This document shows positions 26,577-41,400 of a stretch of 64,000 bases of DNA, piece by piece. The DNA lies in contig JAXRKN010000039.1 in assembly GCA_038502055.1 (NCBI GenBank), forward strand, positions 868,001 through 932,000. Direction: 5' to 3'. The stretch is from Tanytarsus gracilentus (taxonomy: Eukaryota > Arthropoda > Insecta > Diptera > Chironomidae). Position 1 is the stretch's first letter, and each line of letters begins with the position of its first letter. Both the position numbers and the translations under genes were made by a program. The notes beneath the pieces are model-generated. The model was not told the DNA's origin, searched no databases, and was given only the letters and a program-made list of their open reading frames with translations.

Positions 26577-29441
26577 AAAAAGAATAATAAGAAATTACTT
26601 TGAGAAGCTTTATAATTTGCAAATATTTTTTCTTTCTCCTTCAAATATCTTAATAAAGATTTCAATAAAAAAAAAAGATGATGATAATTTGTAAAATGTC
26701 ATTTACTTGCATATATTCGTAATATTGGTAAATTAAATTAAATACTAATGGAAAATTGAGAATAAAAAATTCAAGTTAAAGTGAAAAGTTAATTTTTTTA
26801 ATGTAATTCAATAATTTTTGTCTATTAAACATTTCATGAGTCATCGCACAAATTGTGACGACAGGAATATTATTAAATTTAGTTCATAATCTATTCCTCA
26901 TTGCAAGTGTGAAGTTTTTTTCATCTCCTCTCACGCCTCACATGTGTAGAAAAAATTCACGTGAATTTCTAAGCGAGAAAATTCTTTTCGTTTTGCCTGT
27001 TAAGGGAAATACTTTTCTTTTGTTTGTTTGTGAAGGAATTTTAAGGCAAATTAAGGTCAGTGTGATGATGATTATAAAAAAAGCTATTGTCTCGTTTAAT
27101 ATTGATTGTAATACAATATTTCAATGCGCCGATTTCTTATTTTTAAAAACTAAAAACTAGCTTTTTTCAAAGATTAAAATATTTTTCAAACTTCCATCTA
27201 AAAATAAAAAATTTAATCATTAAAAAAATATTAGTCATTTTTAATTTTTATGATCATGAACTTTAAATTTTTTTGAAATGAAATTAATTTTTTTGTAACG
27301 TTCATTTTTAATTTAAACGCCGTAGTCCCTCGGACATGAGAAGAGCTGATTATTTTTCGAGCGAAGTCATTAACGAAGAGAAAAAAAAGAGGCAAAAAAA
27401 AAGATTGAAGAGAGAGAACTTTTCTTTCGTGAACTATTTAAATTAAAAAATGCATTAAAAAGGAAGTTTACACTCGCAAATTAATTTAAATTTACTTCAT
27501 AAACAACATAAGATCAAAAGTTCGATGCAAATTAAAGGCAAAACAAACGGTGCGTGTGGCAAAATCGAAGTGAATTTTTGTGAAAATCGCCATTGATCCG
27601 AAAAAAAAAGCTGAGAAAGAAATAAGAAGAACCAATACAGTTATAAAAAAATATAAAGTTGAGAGGAGACGAAAAAAAACATTTCGAATTTCAACTTGCA
27701 AGAAAATCTATTTAAATTTAAAAAAATAATTAAACTAGTGAATTATAGTAAATAAGTCTTTCGAGCATCTCACAGCGAGCGTGCGTGTGAGTGTGTGAAG
27801 TACATAAGGGCTCTCAATTTTTGCTCTTGATATACATGCGTTGCTGTATGTAAGAAAAAAGTAATTAAATAAAAAAATATCAAAAGTGAAGCCGAAACAG
27901 GAGAAAAACCCATTTTTTCATAAGTGAGAGAGAGAGAGAGTTGTTTCTAAAACAGCAGCAGAAAAAAAAAATTAAAATACATAAGGTCACACATACCTAC
28001 CCTATATACTTAGTTTTTCGAAAAGTGTATTAGTGTATATTGGTTGGGAAAAAAAGCGGAGAGATAACTACATAGGAGTCGAACACAACAAATTAAAAAA
28101 AAAATACATATACGTATATGCTGCTCTGCCTTCACTGAACAACAGCAGTTGGAGTTTTCTCGTCTGATATTCTTGAATGTGGAAATCTCTATTTAACCAT
28201 CACTTAACCGAATAAATATTCGTGTAAAGAAGAATTGAGTAATAGTGAATCTAGTGCAAAGTTAATTAGTTATAGATAAATTTATAATATACACCATCGG
28301 AGACTCTCTCGAACTGAACATTATATTATTTTAGTGGTGCTGTATGTGCAGTTAAATTATTATTCAACTTGTACGCAACAAAACATTTAAAGAGTTTCTC
28401 CCCGTGTTGAGGAAAAAAAAATAATTGAGGTACATAGAAAGCGGTAATTGGCGTGGATTCTTCGGTTTAGTGTTGAAAGTGTGATGCTTAATCAAGCGTT
28501 CTCATGAATGATTCAAATCTTAGAATTTAATTAGTGACAAAAAATCCTTTTTCAAATAATCAAAATTAAATCCAAGTCACAAGCGAAAAGACGAGAGTCA
28601 TTACACTCTCTTCGGTGTTATCCTTGAAGATCTAATAGCCGCATACATTATTCAAGTTTATCACCTTGCCGCCTCGAGTGCATTATCGTTTACGAATGAA
28701 AGAATTATAACAAAGGAATTTCAAGAATTTTTTTGGTGCCAAGCAGTGATTAATGAAAAAAAAGAACTAGGCTACGTGTTTTGAGAGCTTTTTTTTGAAT
28801 ATTTACAAATTATAGTTGAAGCTTTAGAGAAAAAAGAGTTGTTCAATAAATCCCTCTACATTACAAAAAAATTCCGCAAAGTATTTAAAATCCCAAAAAA
28901 GTCAAGTCGGTAAAAAAATTCGTGTCTCGTTTCTCACACACGCTCTCCACGCTGCTTAATCGGATTTTGTTTATTTACAAAAATAAAAAAGCTCTCTGAC
29001 AGTTTCAAGAAGTAAAACTAGCGCACTTTCAACACTCCAACCTATGCCCGTTGAATTATTTTTGCTTTTTAAAAAGAAACTAACATAACAATTTATATTT
29101 CTTTTTTTCTCTTCTCTCATTCATTCGGCACACTCTCCAGCAGTTGCAAAGGGGTACAATACACACATTTTACCATTTTTTTTCGACTCAACTCTATTAT
29201 ATCCGCCATTTTTATGCAAAATGCGGAATTCAGAAAGATATACTTGCAATTTTAAAAAGTGAAAAACTGCTAAAGAGTGACAATCGCATCGAAAAAAAAA
29301 GTTTTTTATAAGTGCTGAAATTTAGAAACAGTGTGAATACAAGTGGTTGCAACACACCCCTACGACCAAACCAAGTACACAAGAACACACATTTTATTTA
29401 TGGTGAAAATTGTGTAAAAAAATGTTCATAGTACAACAGCC
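26577..29441. other. CDC27 3' end and MED13 upstream/5' leader region
   Basis: After the CDC27 polyadenylation signal this 2.8-kb stretch holds no convincing coding exon. The MED13 start follows at 29442. Sequence from about 27.3 kb onward is A-rich and contains short GAGA/GTGT tracts (for example near 27930), which is compatible with a promoter and a long 5' leader, but no transcription start can be fixed. The frame at 26855-27160 is judged chance. Confidence 0.45.
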
Positions 29442-32400
29442 ATGACGCATCAGAGCTACCAAACTAACGGCGCAAGTTTGGAAGATTGCCACACAAACTT
29501 TTTTGCTTTGGTGAGTATGAATTTCAAAAAGAGAGTACCTTTTGATAGTCGCAGTTCGCTTCAAACATTTCTTTACATACTTTTTTTTCTATGTTTCATG
29601 TACACACTTCCTTCCAACATTAAAATTTTTCTTCTCTCATCTTCTTCCCTCTTCTTATTCTTCTTCTTTCACTGAAACTCTCTCACGACAGCCAGCAAAC
29701 ACCGCTGCTTGTGTTTCATTGAAGAAAGATGAACCATGCGAAATAGAGAAGTGAACAAATGAGTGCAATTGATGCATAAAAATAATGTTAAATTAGTTAC
29801 TAGCCGAGTATTTTATGAGTCATGCTACATTGACTCTTTCGTCCACCATCGAATGTGTGTTTTTCTAAGATGTGACGAAAAATGTTTTTAATGAGTTTTT
29901 TGCTAATTAAGTTTTGTTTCATAAATTTATTTTCAATACGTCATGGAAAATTTTCCAAAAAAATCTAAAGAATTCCAAAAATTTCAAAAATTCTCTTGCT
30001 TAAGTTTTTGAGTTTTTTTAAAACATAATTAACATCTTCATCAATCGATAATCAAATCAAATTTAACACTACCGTCACATTCTCTACGCTTCTCTAAATA
30101 AATCAATAAATCAACAACATTTTAAAATTCATGCAAATATGGTTTTATCAAAAATATATTCTATGGGTAGCTACTGCCATGCGCTACCCCAAAAAAAAAA
30201 TAAGCGGAGGAGATGTTTTCATGTCTCATTGTTGCATGGAACCTCTTTCATTTCCATACGCCACATAACTTTTCGAAAGTGCGAGAGAAAATTTTGTACA
30301 TTAAAAAATATAAATTTTTTTTTTCTCGCACAATATTCAATTTACTTTTATTTAGTTGAAAAAAAAACACATAATGAGTGAATAAGAGAGACATGGTTAT
30401 GTATATCGAAAAACTGGTATTCAGTTTTTTTTCTTTTCTTTTTTCTCTTTTTCGGTATAAATAAAACAATCTATTGAAAGAATTGATGTAAAAAATTCTT
30501 TCATATTTCTTCTGTGTGTAGGTAGCGCGAGCGGAGAGAGAAAATTAAGATGAGCGGCTTATGTACATGTCGAGTCCATAAACACATAGAAATCTCTCTC
30601 TCTCTCGCTCATTCTGCGAATAAATTTGTACATAAGATACCGCACACACAGACACATAAATATGTACATATATATTTGTACACAATGTCGCTCTTTCTCT
30701 TCTCTCCCCGTCGCCGTTTTTTTTGTCGTGTGCGCTAACCTATTCTCATAACATTTTCATTCTCGACTCTCGTGTGTACAAAAAAACCGTAATGTAACTT
30801 ACATTTTTCTGTTTCTCTATCTTTTCTTAACATTCAACAGTCTACAAGAAAAAAAAAAGTTATTTCGTCACATTTTCTCTCGCACACAGAGTGAGAGATT
30901 GACTTGCTGGCGGTCAATGTAATGCTACCTTGCTCGATGTACATAATCAAAAAAATATTTCTCTTTTATTGTTTATGAACTGCTCACGCTTTGTTTCCCA
31001 CTTTATGTGACTAATATATTTTTTGACATTTATTTTTTGTCTCTAGGCCGATTTGTGCGGAATAAAATGGAAGAAGTTAGTCTTAAATGAACGTCCGCAC
31101 GCGACGGGTGATCCGCTCGAAGATCCCGTACTTAAATCTTACACAAAGTGCTTAGCCAAGGATCTATTGTGTGTGTGGCGTCGTGTCTCACAGCCCAAGA
31201 ATGACTTGGATCAAACAGGTGGTCTTAACATGTTCGATATCAGCCAAAATCTATACACATCTGTCATACATCCTCCACTATCGCTAACCGCCGCCAAAGA
31301 GCTATGGATTTTTTGGTATGGCGAGGAGCCCGACTTAACAGATCTCGTATCACCCGAATTATTAAAATCGACAGGTAAAAAGTTGTTGAACGAAATCTTA
31401 ATATTTCTTATTAATTTTTTGCTTTTTAACAGAATCCGATTCTGGCTCATGGGAGTTTGGATTATCATACGAATGTAGATCGTTATTGTTTAAGGCACTT
31501 CACAATCTTATAGAACGGTAACTATTACTTTTAAATCCATGAACAACCCTTAATTCTCTCAATTTCATTTTTAGATGTCTTCTATCAAGAGATATCGTAC
31601 GACTGGGAAGATGGTTTGTGCAACCATCAATCGACAGTTTTGGACGAAGGTAAATGAATGATGAAATAGTCAGAGAACTTTACGGAAATTTTCCTATGTT
31701 TATCATTCACTAGTCCACAGATGATAATTGTGTTTCATTTCCTAAAGTAACTGAAAGTTCTCTGAAGCTTTAAATCTTTAAGTAGCATATTTTAGTTTTC
31801 GTTCAACTTTCTACAAACTCATCTCTCTTTTTTATTTTCCCCCATTTTAGTTCCGCTCACCTCTCATTCTCTTTTGCATTTTTCGTGCATGGAGATAGTA
31901 CAGTATGTGCCTCGATGGACATTCGAGAGCATCCACCCGTTCGTCCTCTAACGGAGGAATATTTAAATGAAGTTATTAGAAATTCTCAGCAGAACGTTGA
32001 CAACGACGTGGAAGAGAAAGACGAGTTTAGTGATATTAACCACAACATCAGTATGCAGTCAGTGATCTTGGCACCATTTGGTTTATCGGCAGTATTAACC
32101 GGCAACAAGAGTGAAAATTTTGAGCAGTATGCTGATAAAATTATTAGCGATTGGAATGCCTTCTATCCGATGAAAATTGGCGGTGGCAGCGAAAATGAAT
32201 TCTCATCTAAATCATCGTCATTACCTCCTCTTGTGGAAATCATTTCAGGTAATATTTAATGAGATGTTTTAGTCAAAAATAATTTTTTTAACATAAATCT
32301 TTTTATTTTTTTAGGAGGAATAAAAATGTTATATCCCTCAAAATATGTTTTAATCACAGACATTGATCTTGAAAAGAGTAGAAAGGACAAGTGCACTAGT

Positions 32401-35400
32401 AGTGAAAATAATAATTTTAATAATCATAGTAATAATCTTAGTGGTAAACGATGTGTAAATAGTGAAAGAAAAATGATTGAATTCGATAGAGACTCGATTG
32501 AATCGAATTTGTTGAACATTTGTGATGGCATTCAAAAGTCTGCGACCAGCATGCCAGAGCGTGTTTGGCAAGATATGATAATGAATCCAGCATATACGGG
32601 AGATAAAAGTGAGAAACATATGATGAAAAGTCGTAGTGATGAAAATAAAATTGAAAATTCTATCAATCTAGCAAATACGGAAAATTCAGCGTCATCGTGT
32701 CACGGAGGATTGTGGAATTTTACAGAGCCATGCCTTAAAAACCCATGCTCATGTAAACGGTGAGTTGGATAAATTCTACATGTCTACAAATTTTGATATC
32801 TGTTAATTAATTCATAGAAATTCTTTGTTTTCCCTTTTTGGAATATATATTTTATTTGATTTTTATACTGCGAGAATATGAATGCGAATTACTTGCGAAT
32901 TTTTTTTTATAAAAAATATAAAATTTTCCTTTGCATATGATAATTTTGGTTCACAATAAATATATGAGTCAGTTCTAGAGAATTTTGTTAGCATGGATGT
33001 ATCTACACGAGGATTTTTTCACATCGATGATTTTATATTGCGCGATCGATATGAGATAAAATTTTATAATTTTTTTCTTGCAAGTTTTTGAAGAAATTCT
33101 CGAATGCATTCATTCATGCGAGCGAAAATAAAATAATCGAGTATTTTGCTCTTAATTTAAGTGCAATATTCATATATAACAGTAGCAACATAATTCAATT
33201 AAAATTGTGAATTTTGTCTACTTTTCGCAGAAGTGGAAGTTTTTCTTCATCGCTAAAAGCTCCTGGAAATTCTTCCTCTCTGAGTGGCAAATCAAATTTT
33301 CGAAATAACAGTAACCGTACTCGAACGCCTTTTCATAAACGGTACATTATAAAATTAAACTCTCTGTGGAGCGACAAAGGACGCAAAATAATCGCGACTT
33401 TGTCACTTTTCAGAAGCAATTATAATTAGAACTTTAAGAAACAAACGATTAATATGTAATGTGACTTGTAGATCTGAATCTTCATTGTCACGATCCAAGG
33501 ATTGTAGATTCTCAAATGAACCAACTTCATCAAAAAAATTCAATATTAGGTTTGTTATTTTTTTCTTCTTCTTTTGCTTTTTCTCCTTTTAATTTCTTAA
33601 TCAATTATTTTTTGTTTGGAAGAATTTGTTCTCTCTTTCTGCCTTCCTTTCTCTTCTTTTTTTGTTGACAATTTTCCTATTTATTCTTTTGTTATTGGTT
33701 ACTTAATATTCATCATCACACGTTTCACTTTCGATATTCTCACCCTGGCTGAATATATACACACATTAATGTACATAATATTATACACACGCTCATTAAA
33801 TATTTAAGAATAAGAAAAAAACACTCTCTCGCACTTACAAATTTATTTCGCACGATATTATTATTTTTGGTATTGTTTATGTATGAGACATTTCGACTGG
33901 AAATGAAAGAAGTGTGAGATTGGAATTTGGAGCAAATTAGACACGAGAGTGTCCTATGAAAAATATTTTTTTAAATTTAGTCAAAATATTTTACATGATT
34001 TTCATAGCCAGTCGGCCAGTCGATTAAAAATAATTATTTTTCTTATAAAGAAAAGCTTCTCTCATATGCATTTCACACTCACTCACTGGTTTGCTAAAGC
34101 AAACACATTTTATCAAAAATCATCATCTAAATGATAAATAAAATTAATCAAAAAATTTGTTATAAATACACATATATATAAAGGAATCTCCGAAACACGG
34201 TTTTGTATCATAAATTCACAAACACATTCATATTAACCTAGTACATAGAGTCTAATTGCGCATATGTAAATATTTCATAGCAGATATAGTCACAACATAG
34301 ATAAATTTAAGATTGATAGCATATTTATTAATTTTTTCAATAAACTCTTTTTAGATCATCATCGGAAAAGAACTCAACGTCGAATAGCGGCGGAAATGGC
34401 GGTGGTAATCAGGGCCATGAAGCGCAACAGATGTCAATTGGTTCCGTTGGCACAGCATCGCCAATGCAACAAAATCTTTCGGTGCACTCGCAGCCATCCT
34501 CAATTCCAATTAATGATCAAAGCATCATCTCGCCACATCAAAACGACGTCTCTCCACATCCACTAACTCCAATTTTAGAGAATAGCAGTAACATTAATAA
34601 TATCAAGACCGAAATTGATGATCTTAAGGCAAACGTCGATACGAACAAGCACGAGCAACAGCAGAAACAGACAGCGGGTCAGGACGCGAATGACTCTGCA
34701 AAAATGTCAAACGGACAAACGTCATCGATAGCAGCGATGAATGCCAGTGCCATGGCAACAAAATCTGGAGATTCATTATCGAGAGAAAACATTTTAAAGC
34801 GACCTGCACTCATGATTCAAGATTGCGAGAACAATAACGAAGAAGATTTTACTACAAATCAATCGCTCTATGACTACTCAACATGGGATGCATGGTAAGA
34901 TTTTTAAATTCATAAATGAGTTTCTTTTTTATCTAACATACAATTTTAACAGGATGAATCATCCGATCAAACGATTTAAGGCCGATGACTACGAGCGAAC
35001 AAAAATATCAAAAATTAACAAGTACGATTTATATTCGGGACAACATCACACGGAATCGACCCAACAGCAAATGAACATGCCAAATTATTTAGCACAAAAT
35101 ATTAAGAGTGAACTCGTCGGCCTATGGGCGAATGGCGGTGAAGAGGCGAAAACTCCAAATTCTAACGTTGGAGGCATTAAGGAGAGTGAAAGTGAAAAAT
35201 TATCGACCGAAAGTTTATTCACGAGTGAAGGTCTTCAGCCATCATATGCCGACTTAAATAAAATATTTGACAATTCCGATGATAATTCGAATGACGATCA
35301 TGTGAGTTTTAAAAGAAAATCTTTATTAGTTGTAAATTTTTGCTTTAAGCGTACATGTGTGATAAATTTATAATTAAATGACTGCAATTTCAAAAATGTT

Positions 35401-38400
35401 CTTTAATTTTCAAAATTGTTTCTCCACTCTTGTCTGAATGACGCTTTTTCAATTATTGCTCCTTGTTGTGAATATTTTCGTTTGACGAAACTGGATCCAA
35501 CACATCGCCTTCCTTAACGTTGGTGACTTTGAAGAGATTAGCAGTGTTCGATAACTTGTCGCTGCAGCATGAGCTTGAATCTGGAGATTCTGCTGGAGCT
35601 GCATTACTCTCAGCCTCTGAATAGACTGACGAGTCATCGTCAAAATAGTCATTGAAACGTTTGACCATATTTTCATCGCTGCTAACTTCGCGAATCTTTT
35701 TAACACACGTAACTTTCATCTCTTGAATTTCCTTCGAAAGTTTTTCGATTTTTTCCTGTCCAGCTTCAATTTTATCCTTTTCATAATGCGGAAGCAGCTC
35801 AAATTCGTCCTTGTACGTCTCAATGGAATGTTCTGCCTTCTTAATGCGCTTATGTATGTCTTCTTTTTCAAGCTCCATTAGCTTAAATTGCTGCTGATAT
35901 GCATTAATTGAATCTTCCATTTGGGTCTTCTTTTCAGTCAACACTTCAATTTGTTTGATCATATCGCGCAAAGTGTTGCAACCGGTCTTGTTAAGGACAT
36001 CCATTTTCGCCATCTCGTCTTTGAACTTAGTTGTTACGGATTTGGAAAAGAGCAACTCATAATTTTCCAGTTCCTTACTCTTAATCTTGTTTCGCTCTGT
36101 TTTCTTTTCCACAACAGCTTTTCCTTCCTCAACCAGCTTTGTCATTTGCGAGATCTTTTCACGAAGTTCATTCAATTCAATCTTGCGACCGTGCAATTCT
36201 GACTTCTTGTCGTCAAGAATTTTCTTCAAACGCTCCTTATCAGCAACTTTATCCTCTTTCTTAGCAGTGATATCATCAAGTGTCAACTCTCTCAGCTCAT
36301 TAACAGCTTCGATCTTTTGACTCAAGAGTTCTTCAATTTTTCGACATTTTTCAGTATACATTTCCTTTGTGGTCTCATAGGATTGTGTTCGTTGCTCATA
36401 CTGACTCTTTGCTGCCTCAACATCAGCCTTCTTGATTTCGTCATCTATCATTAATTCAAGTTTCAGTTCATCAACTTCCTCAAAACACTTGGCAACATTG
36501 TTTTTCATGTCTTCGTTTCTCTGATCAACATTCTGACAATAATTGTGAATTTGGTCGACTTCTGGATCAAGTTCCTTCAAATTGGTCTCAAGTTCTTGTG
36601 CAACATCCTTCATATCACTAATAATATCCGACAATACTTGACGTTCAGCTCTTTTCTCGCCCACTCTCTTTTTCAAAGTAAGCAAGTATTCAAGATTTTC
36701 TTCAATTTTCTTTCGCTTTGATTTCGCAATGTTCCAGTATTCATCACAATGCGATTGCTTTTGATCGCGAAGTTCCTTGAGAATGTTGGCATTTTTTGTA
36801 AGCCACTTGTAGTGCTCAACTTGCTGTTCCCGATTTAATTTCTTATAATTCATAAGATGAAAATCAGCCATGTTTAAAGAATTTTCTAAAAACCCAAAAT
36901 ATAGAGAATTTAGAGCAAACTTCATGTTTTTCGATTACTTTAACTTACATTCTTTAATCCAAAGTTGTTTTAAACCAGTTTAAATCGCTATTTGCGTTTA
37001 ATTTAAATTTTTTTTACAAATTTGGCTGATAAAATTTCTTCGTCGATTTTTATTTTTGTTTCGTTAAAAAAATCGTTAAATTTCAAATTAAAAAAATCCG
37101 TTAAACCGTAAAATTGATTAATTTTTTTTTTCAATTTTCAGATCGTTGATCGTGACACGCCGCCTGGATCTAACAATTGTCATCCCGACATGGAGCTCTC
37201 TGAACACGAAACCAAACGAGATAAAATGGCATTCACAAGTCCATTTTCCACTCTTAACACACTAATTAACAATGCTAGCAGTAATTGTGTTAGCAACACA
37301 TTAGGAATTATACGCAATGAAGATTTAACTAAAATGTTTCCAACGCCACCCTCTATCGAGCAACATACAAACTCGAGTCCAGGAGGTATTTGCGGAACGA
37401 TATCAGATAATCTTAATGATAATATTGAGCTAAATGTGTCGTCGACATCGAATAAAATGGACGTGTATCCTAATTTCGGGAGTCCGCCTGAAGATCCAAT
37501 TGACGTAAGAAATACCTAATTTATATATTAATTTAATATTTAATTTAATTTTAATAGGATTGGTCTTACGTCTTCATCCCACCTAAAATGTCGAACATTG
37601 TCGGTTCATCAAAGTATTCTCCATTGAATAATCTTCTCTGTCAGACACTAACGACGCCCACACTTCCGCCAGAATGCACCTATGAACCAACATGGATAAA
37701 GCAAAAGGAGAAAAATGAAAAGCTCAAAAAACAACAGCAGCAGCAACAACAAAATAAATCGGAAGATGCTAAAGTGGACGTTAAAATTAAGAAGGAACCA
37801 CTAGAACATCACGAAATTAAAAAGGAAATCAAAATGGAGCCGATGAGTCCGATGCCGACAAAACAACTTATGGCACAGCTCAAGACACAAAACATGAAAC
37901 CATCGACGGATGCTAACGCAAATCCGATTCTTAATAAATTTCTCTCGCAAGGTCCATCGAATACGTATCTCAATCGTAACATTCATCCACCGCCAATGGA
38001 GTCGCCGGTAACTAATTTTACTCCCAATCCATATACTTCACCTTACGGTGCTGCTGGTGGGCCAATGATGAAAATGGGTTTGAGTATGCCAACAACACCA
38101 TCACATCCACCGCCACCTTATGAAATGCATAAGATAAATCAGGCGAGAGTAGGTCAACCGCTCTCGAGCACTGGAAGTAGCAAAGTTTCAGAAGCTAGTT
38201 CTCTACTTGTCAATGTCCTCCTCTACGACACATCACTAAACATCTTTCGTGATCACAATTTCGATAGCTGCACAATTTGCGTTTGCAATGCAACACCAAA
38301 GTGCGTTGGAAATATTCGCGGATTAGATGCTGGAATTTACCTCTCATTAACCTCTAATTGTCACTTTAATACGAACCTCAGTTCGATTGTTGATAAATCT

Positions 38401-41400
38401 TTTGAGGGTCATTCAGTCGATCCGCGAGGCATAACGAAATATTTGGGACACTCGAAAAATTTCATTCATAGCGATACACCAAATACAGCAATTCCAAAAC
38501 TTCCATCACTAAATTGTCCTTCTTGTCAGCCATCACCAATTCCCACATCCGAATTAGTTCCATCTCTTGTAAATAATCCGCCACAACTTAATCTCAGCGG
38601 ATATGTCGACGATGATCCTTTTTTCTGTCACTGTGGCTTTAGTGCAGTCATTAATCGTCGATTGGCTCATCAAACGGGATTGTTCTATGAGGATGAGATT
38701 GAAATTACAGGAATGGCTCGTGATCCATCGAGTCATAAAATGAAATCACTTATGGCATTGCTCAGTGACGATGGCAAGAGAGAAGGTGAAAATTTAGATA
38801 ATATTGTAATCAAAAAGGAGCCAGGCACCGAGGATAAGGAATCATCAAACGGAACATCATTAAATAGCATCACAAAAAATGCATCAAACATCTCAATGTC
38901 GATATTCGACCTCATTCGGGACCAATGTTCAATTTTTCAAAATTCCTCAAACACAGTTCAGCGTGCAATTAAGCATCTCAATCAGGAGCGATATTCGCCC
39001 CTCGTACCCAATAAGCATGTCAATATTCTCGAATTTATTGATGCACTTGACATCGTCAGCTTGGCATTGGAACAAAGTAGATTTATTTTCGAACGCTTTG
39101 ACGGATATAACAATCGTCAGGTGTACAATCAACAGCAACAACCAAATAGGAGTCAATTGGAAAAGAAATCATCGTCACATCAGCATATAATTAGCGTACA
39201 TAAGTGGGCGTATCTCAATGCAGCCGGTCCCAAGAGTAATCACGACATCATTCGTGTCATGAGATCCATGAAAGTGCTATTGCAAAAGGCATTCAATCAA
39301 AATGGAACAACTGGTCTTTGGGATGCTCCTTATGCGGTTCGTGGTCCTCTCACATGGCGTGAATTTCATCGTTTGGCTGGTCGAGGCATTGGACAGTGTG
39401 AACCACAGCCAATTCCATCGGTCGTCGTTGGACATGATAAAGAATGGCTTTGCATTTCACCGTACGCTCTCCATTTTTGGGATAAACTCCTCCTCGAACC
39501 TTACTCATATTCACGTGACATCGCCTATATTGTTATAACGCCAGACAATGACTTTATCACAACACGTGTCAAGGCATTCTTTAAGGAGCTCAGCACCACT
39601 TATGAGATGTGTCGCCTCGGCAAGCATCAACCAGTGAAGGGATGGGAGGGCATTCTTAAAGTGAGTTTTGAAACTTTTTGAAGTTATTAATTTTTTAATT
39701 TATAAAATATTTTTTTAGGTCGGCAAGCCAGTACTTCAAAATAAGCGGGAAGATCCTTCAGCATTCGAAAACGATGATTGGCTGCAAGCAATTGACAGCA
39801 ATAAATTAACCGAACTTCTCAAACTCTACTCAGCAACCTTTCAACAACACCTCGTACCATATCTTTCGAGAATTCCACAAGATCAAACACTCCTCAATCC
39901 ACCCGAAAGCTTTTACAACTACAAAGATCATCATCATCGTATTTCAACATCTCTTCCTAGTCCAATGCTTCCACCTCACACGCCCGAATCATCGCATAAT
40001 CCTAATGCCGGTCCAAATACTCCAAAATCAGATCACGATAATGATTCAAAAGATTTAAATAACTCGTCGAGTGGAGTTGACAGTATGAGTCAACAGCAGC
40101 CGTACGATCAGCCAATTAATCCACCACATATTGTACTTTACATCGTTGAACCTTTCACAAATGGAACCGACTCAACATCACTCGAGCGTGTTGCATGCCT
40201 ATCACTTCTCAAACAGTACTCGAACATTCTCAACTCAATTCCGGAATCAATAAGAATGAACATCACATTGCAAATTATTGCGCAGGAGAGCATACTCGAG
40301 TTGGGCAAGAGTCGTGACATTAATCGTTGGAGTGAACACATGAGAAATTTATCGCTCTCGGTTTTCACATCTTCATATCGATATCTGCAACATAACAATA
40401 ATGTCAAGTCGCTGACTGGTTTTGGAACTGCGGCAGCCGCTGAAGAATTCATGGGAACTAAAGATGAGAAAAATAAGAAACCATTCAAGCTCTACACACC
40501 ACCCTACATTCTCTCGACACGCACGGCCAAGAGTGAAAATGTTGAGACATTCGGACAGTCTGGTATGGAGCAGCAATGTACTAGCATCATGTATTGTTGC
40601 TATTGTCTATCGGAAGATCAAAGCATGCTTTTAGCTGTCATAACCGATGAACGTGGTGAATTTCTTGAGAATTGTGCAATTAACATTGACATACCGAATA
40701 GAAAGAGACGACGACGATCATCGGCGAGGAGAATTGGATTGAAAAAGCTCATGGACTTTATTCTCGGCGTTATGTCACAAACAGTTAAGCCATGGCGATT
40801 AGTTATTGGAAGAATCGGTAGAATTGGACATGGTGAGCTTAAGGGATGGTCACACTTGCTCAGCAAATCAAATCTTGTGAAAGCATCAAAGTACTTGAAA
40901 GAAATTTGCAAGCAATGTCAAGTGATGTCAGGCACTCAGGCAGTGCCAAGTATTTGGAGTGCTTGTTTGGTGACATTAGAACCCGACTCTAGCTTCCGTG
41001 TGATGCCTGATCAGTTCACGCCCGATGAGAGATTCAGTCAAAGGTCAACGCAGTCACAGCTTTCAACACCGCAGGATGTGACTTGCACACATATTCTTGT
41101 TTTTCCGACAAGTGCAATCTCTCAGGTGAGATTTCAATAATTTTTAATTTTATTCAAAATTTAAAAATTTCTCAATTTTAGTCCAACCAAACGGCTTTTC
41201 AAGAACAACATTTGGAAAATCCACTCGATTTTGGTGAAGACTTGGGCATTCTTGACATTGGCGATGCGGATGACGACGTTGAAGATGACATTAACGGTTT
41301 TCAACATCTCTTTGACAATTGGAATGACAGTAAGAAATTTTAACGCAACATTTTTAAACAATTTATTAATAAATTTGCAATTATATAGGTACCGTAGGCA

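Noticed and set aside
35453..36925. Identification of the nested coiled-coil gene as the kinetochore protein Nuf2
   Set aside because: The N-terminus lacks the calponin-homology domain of Nuf2 and shows only generic coiled-coil similarity.
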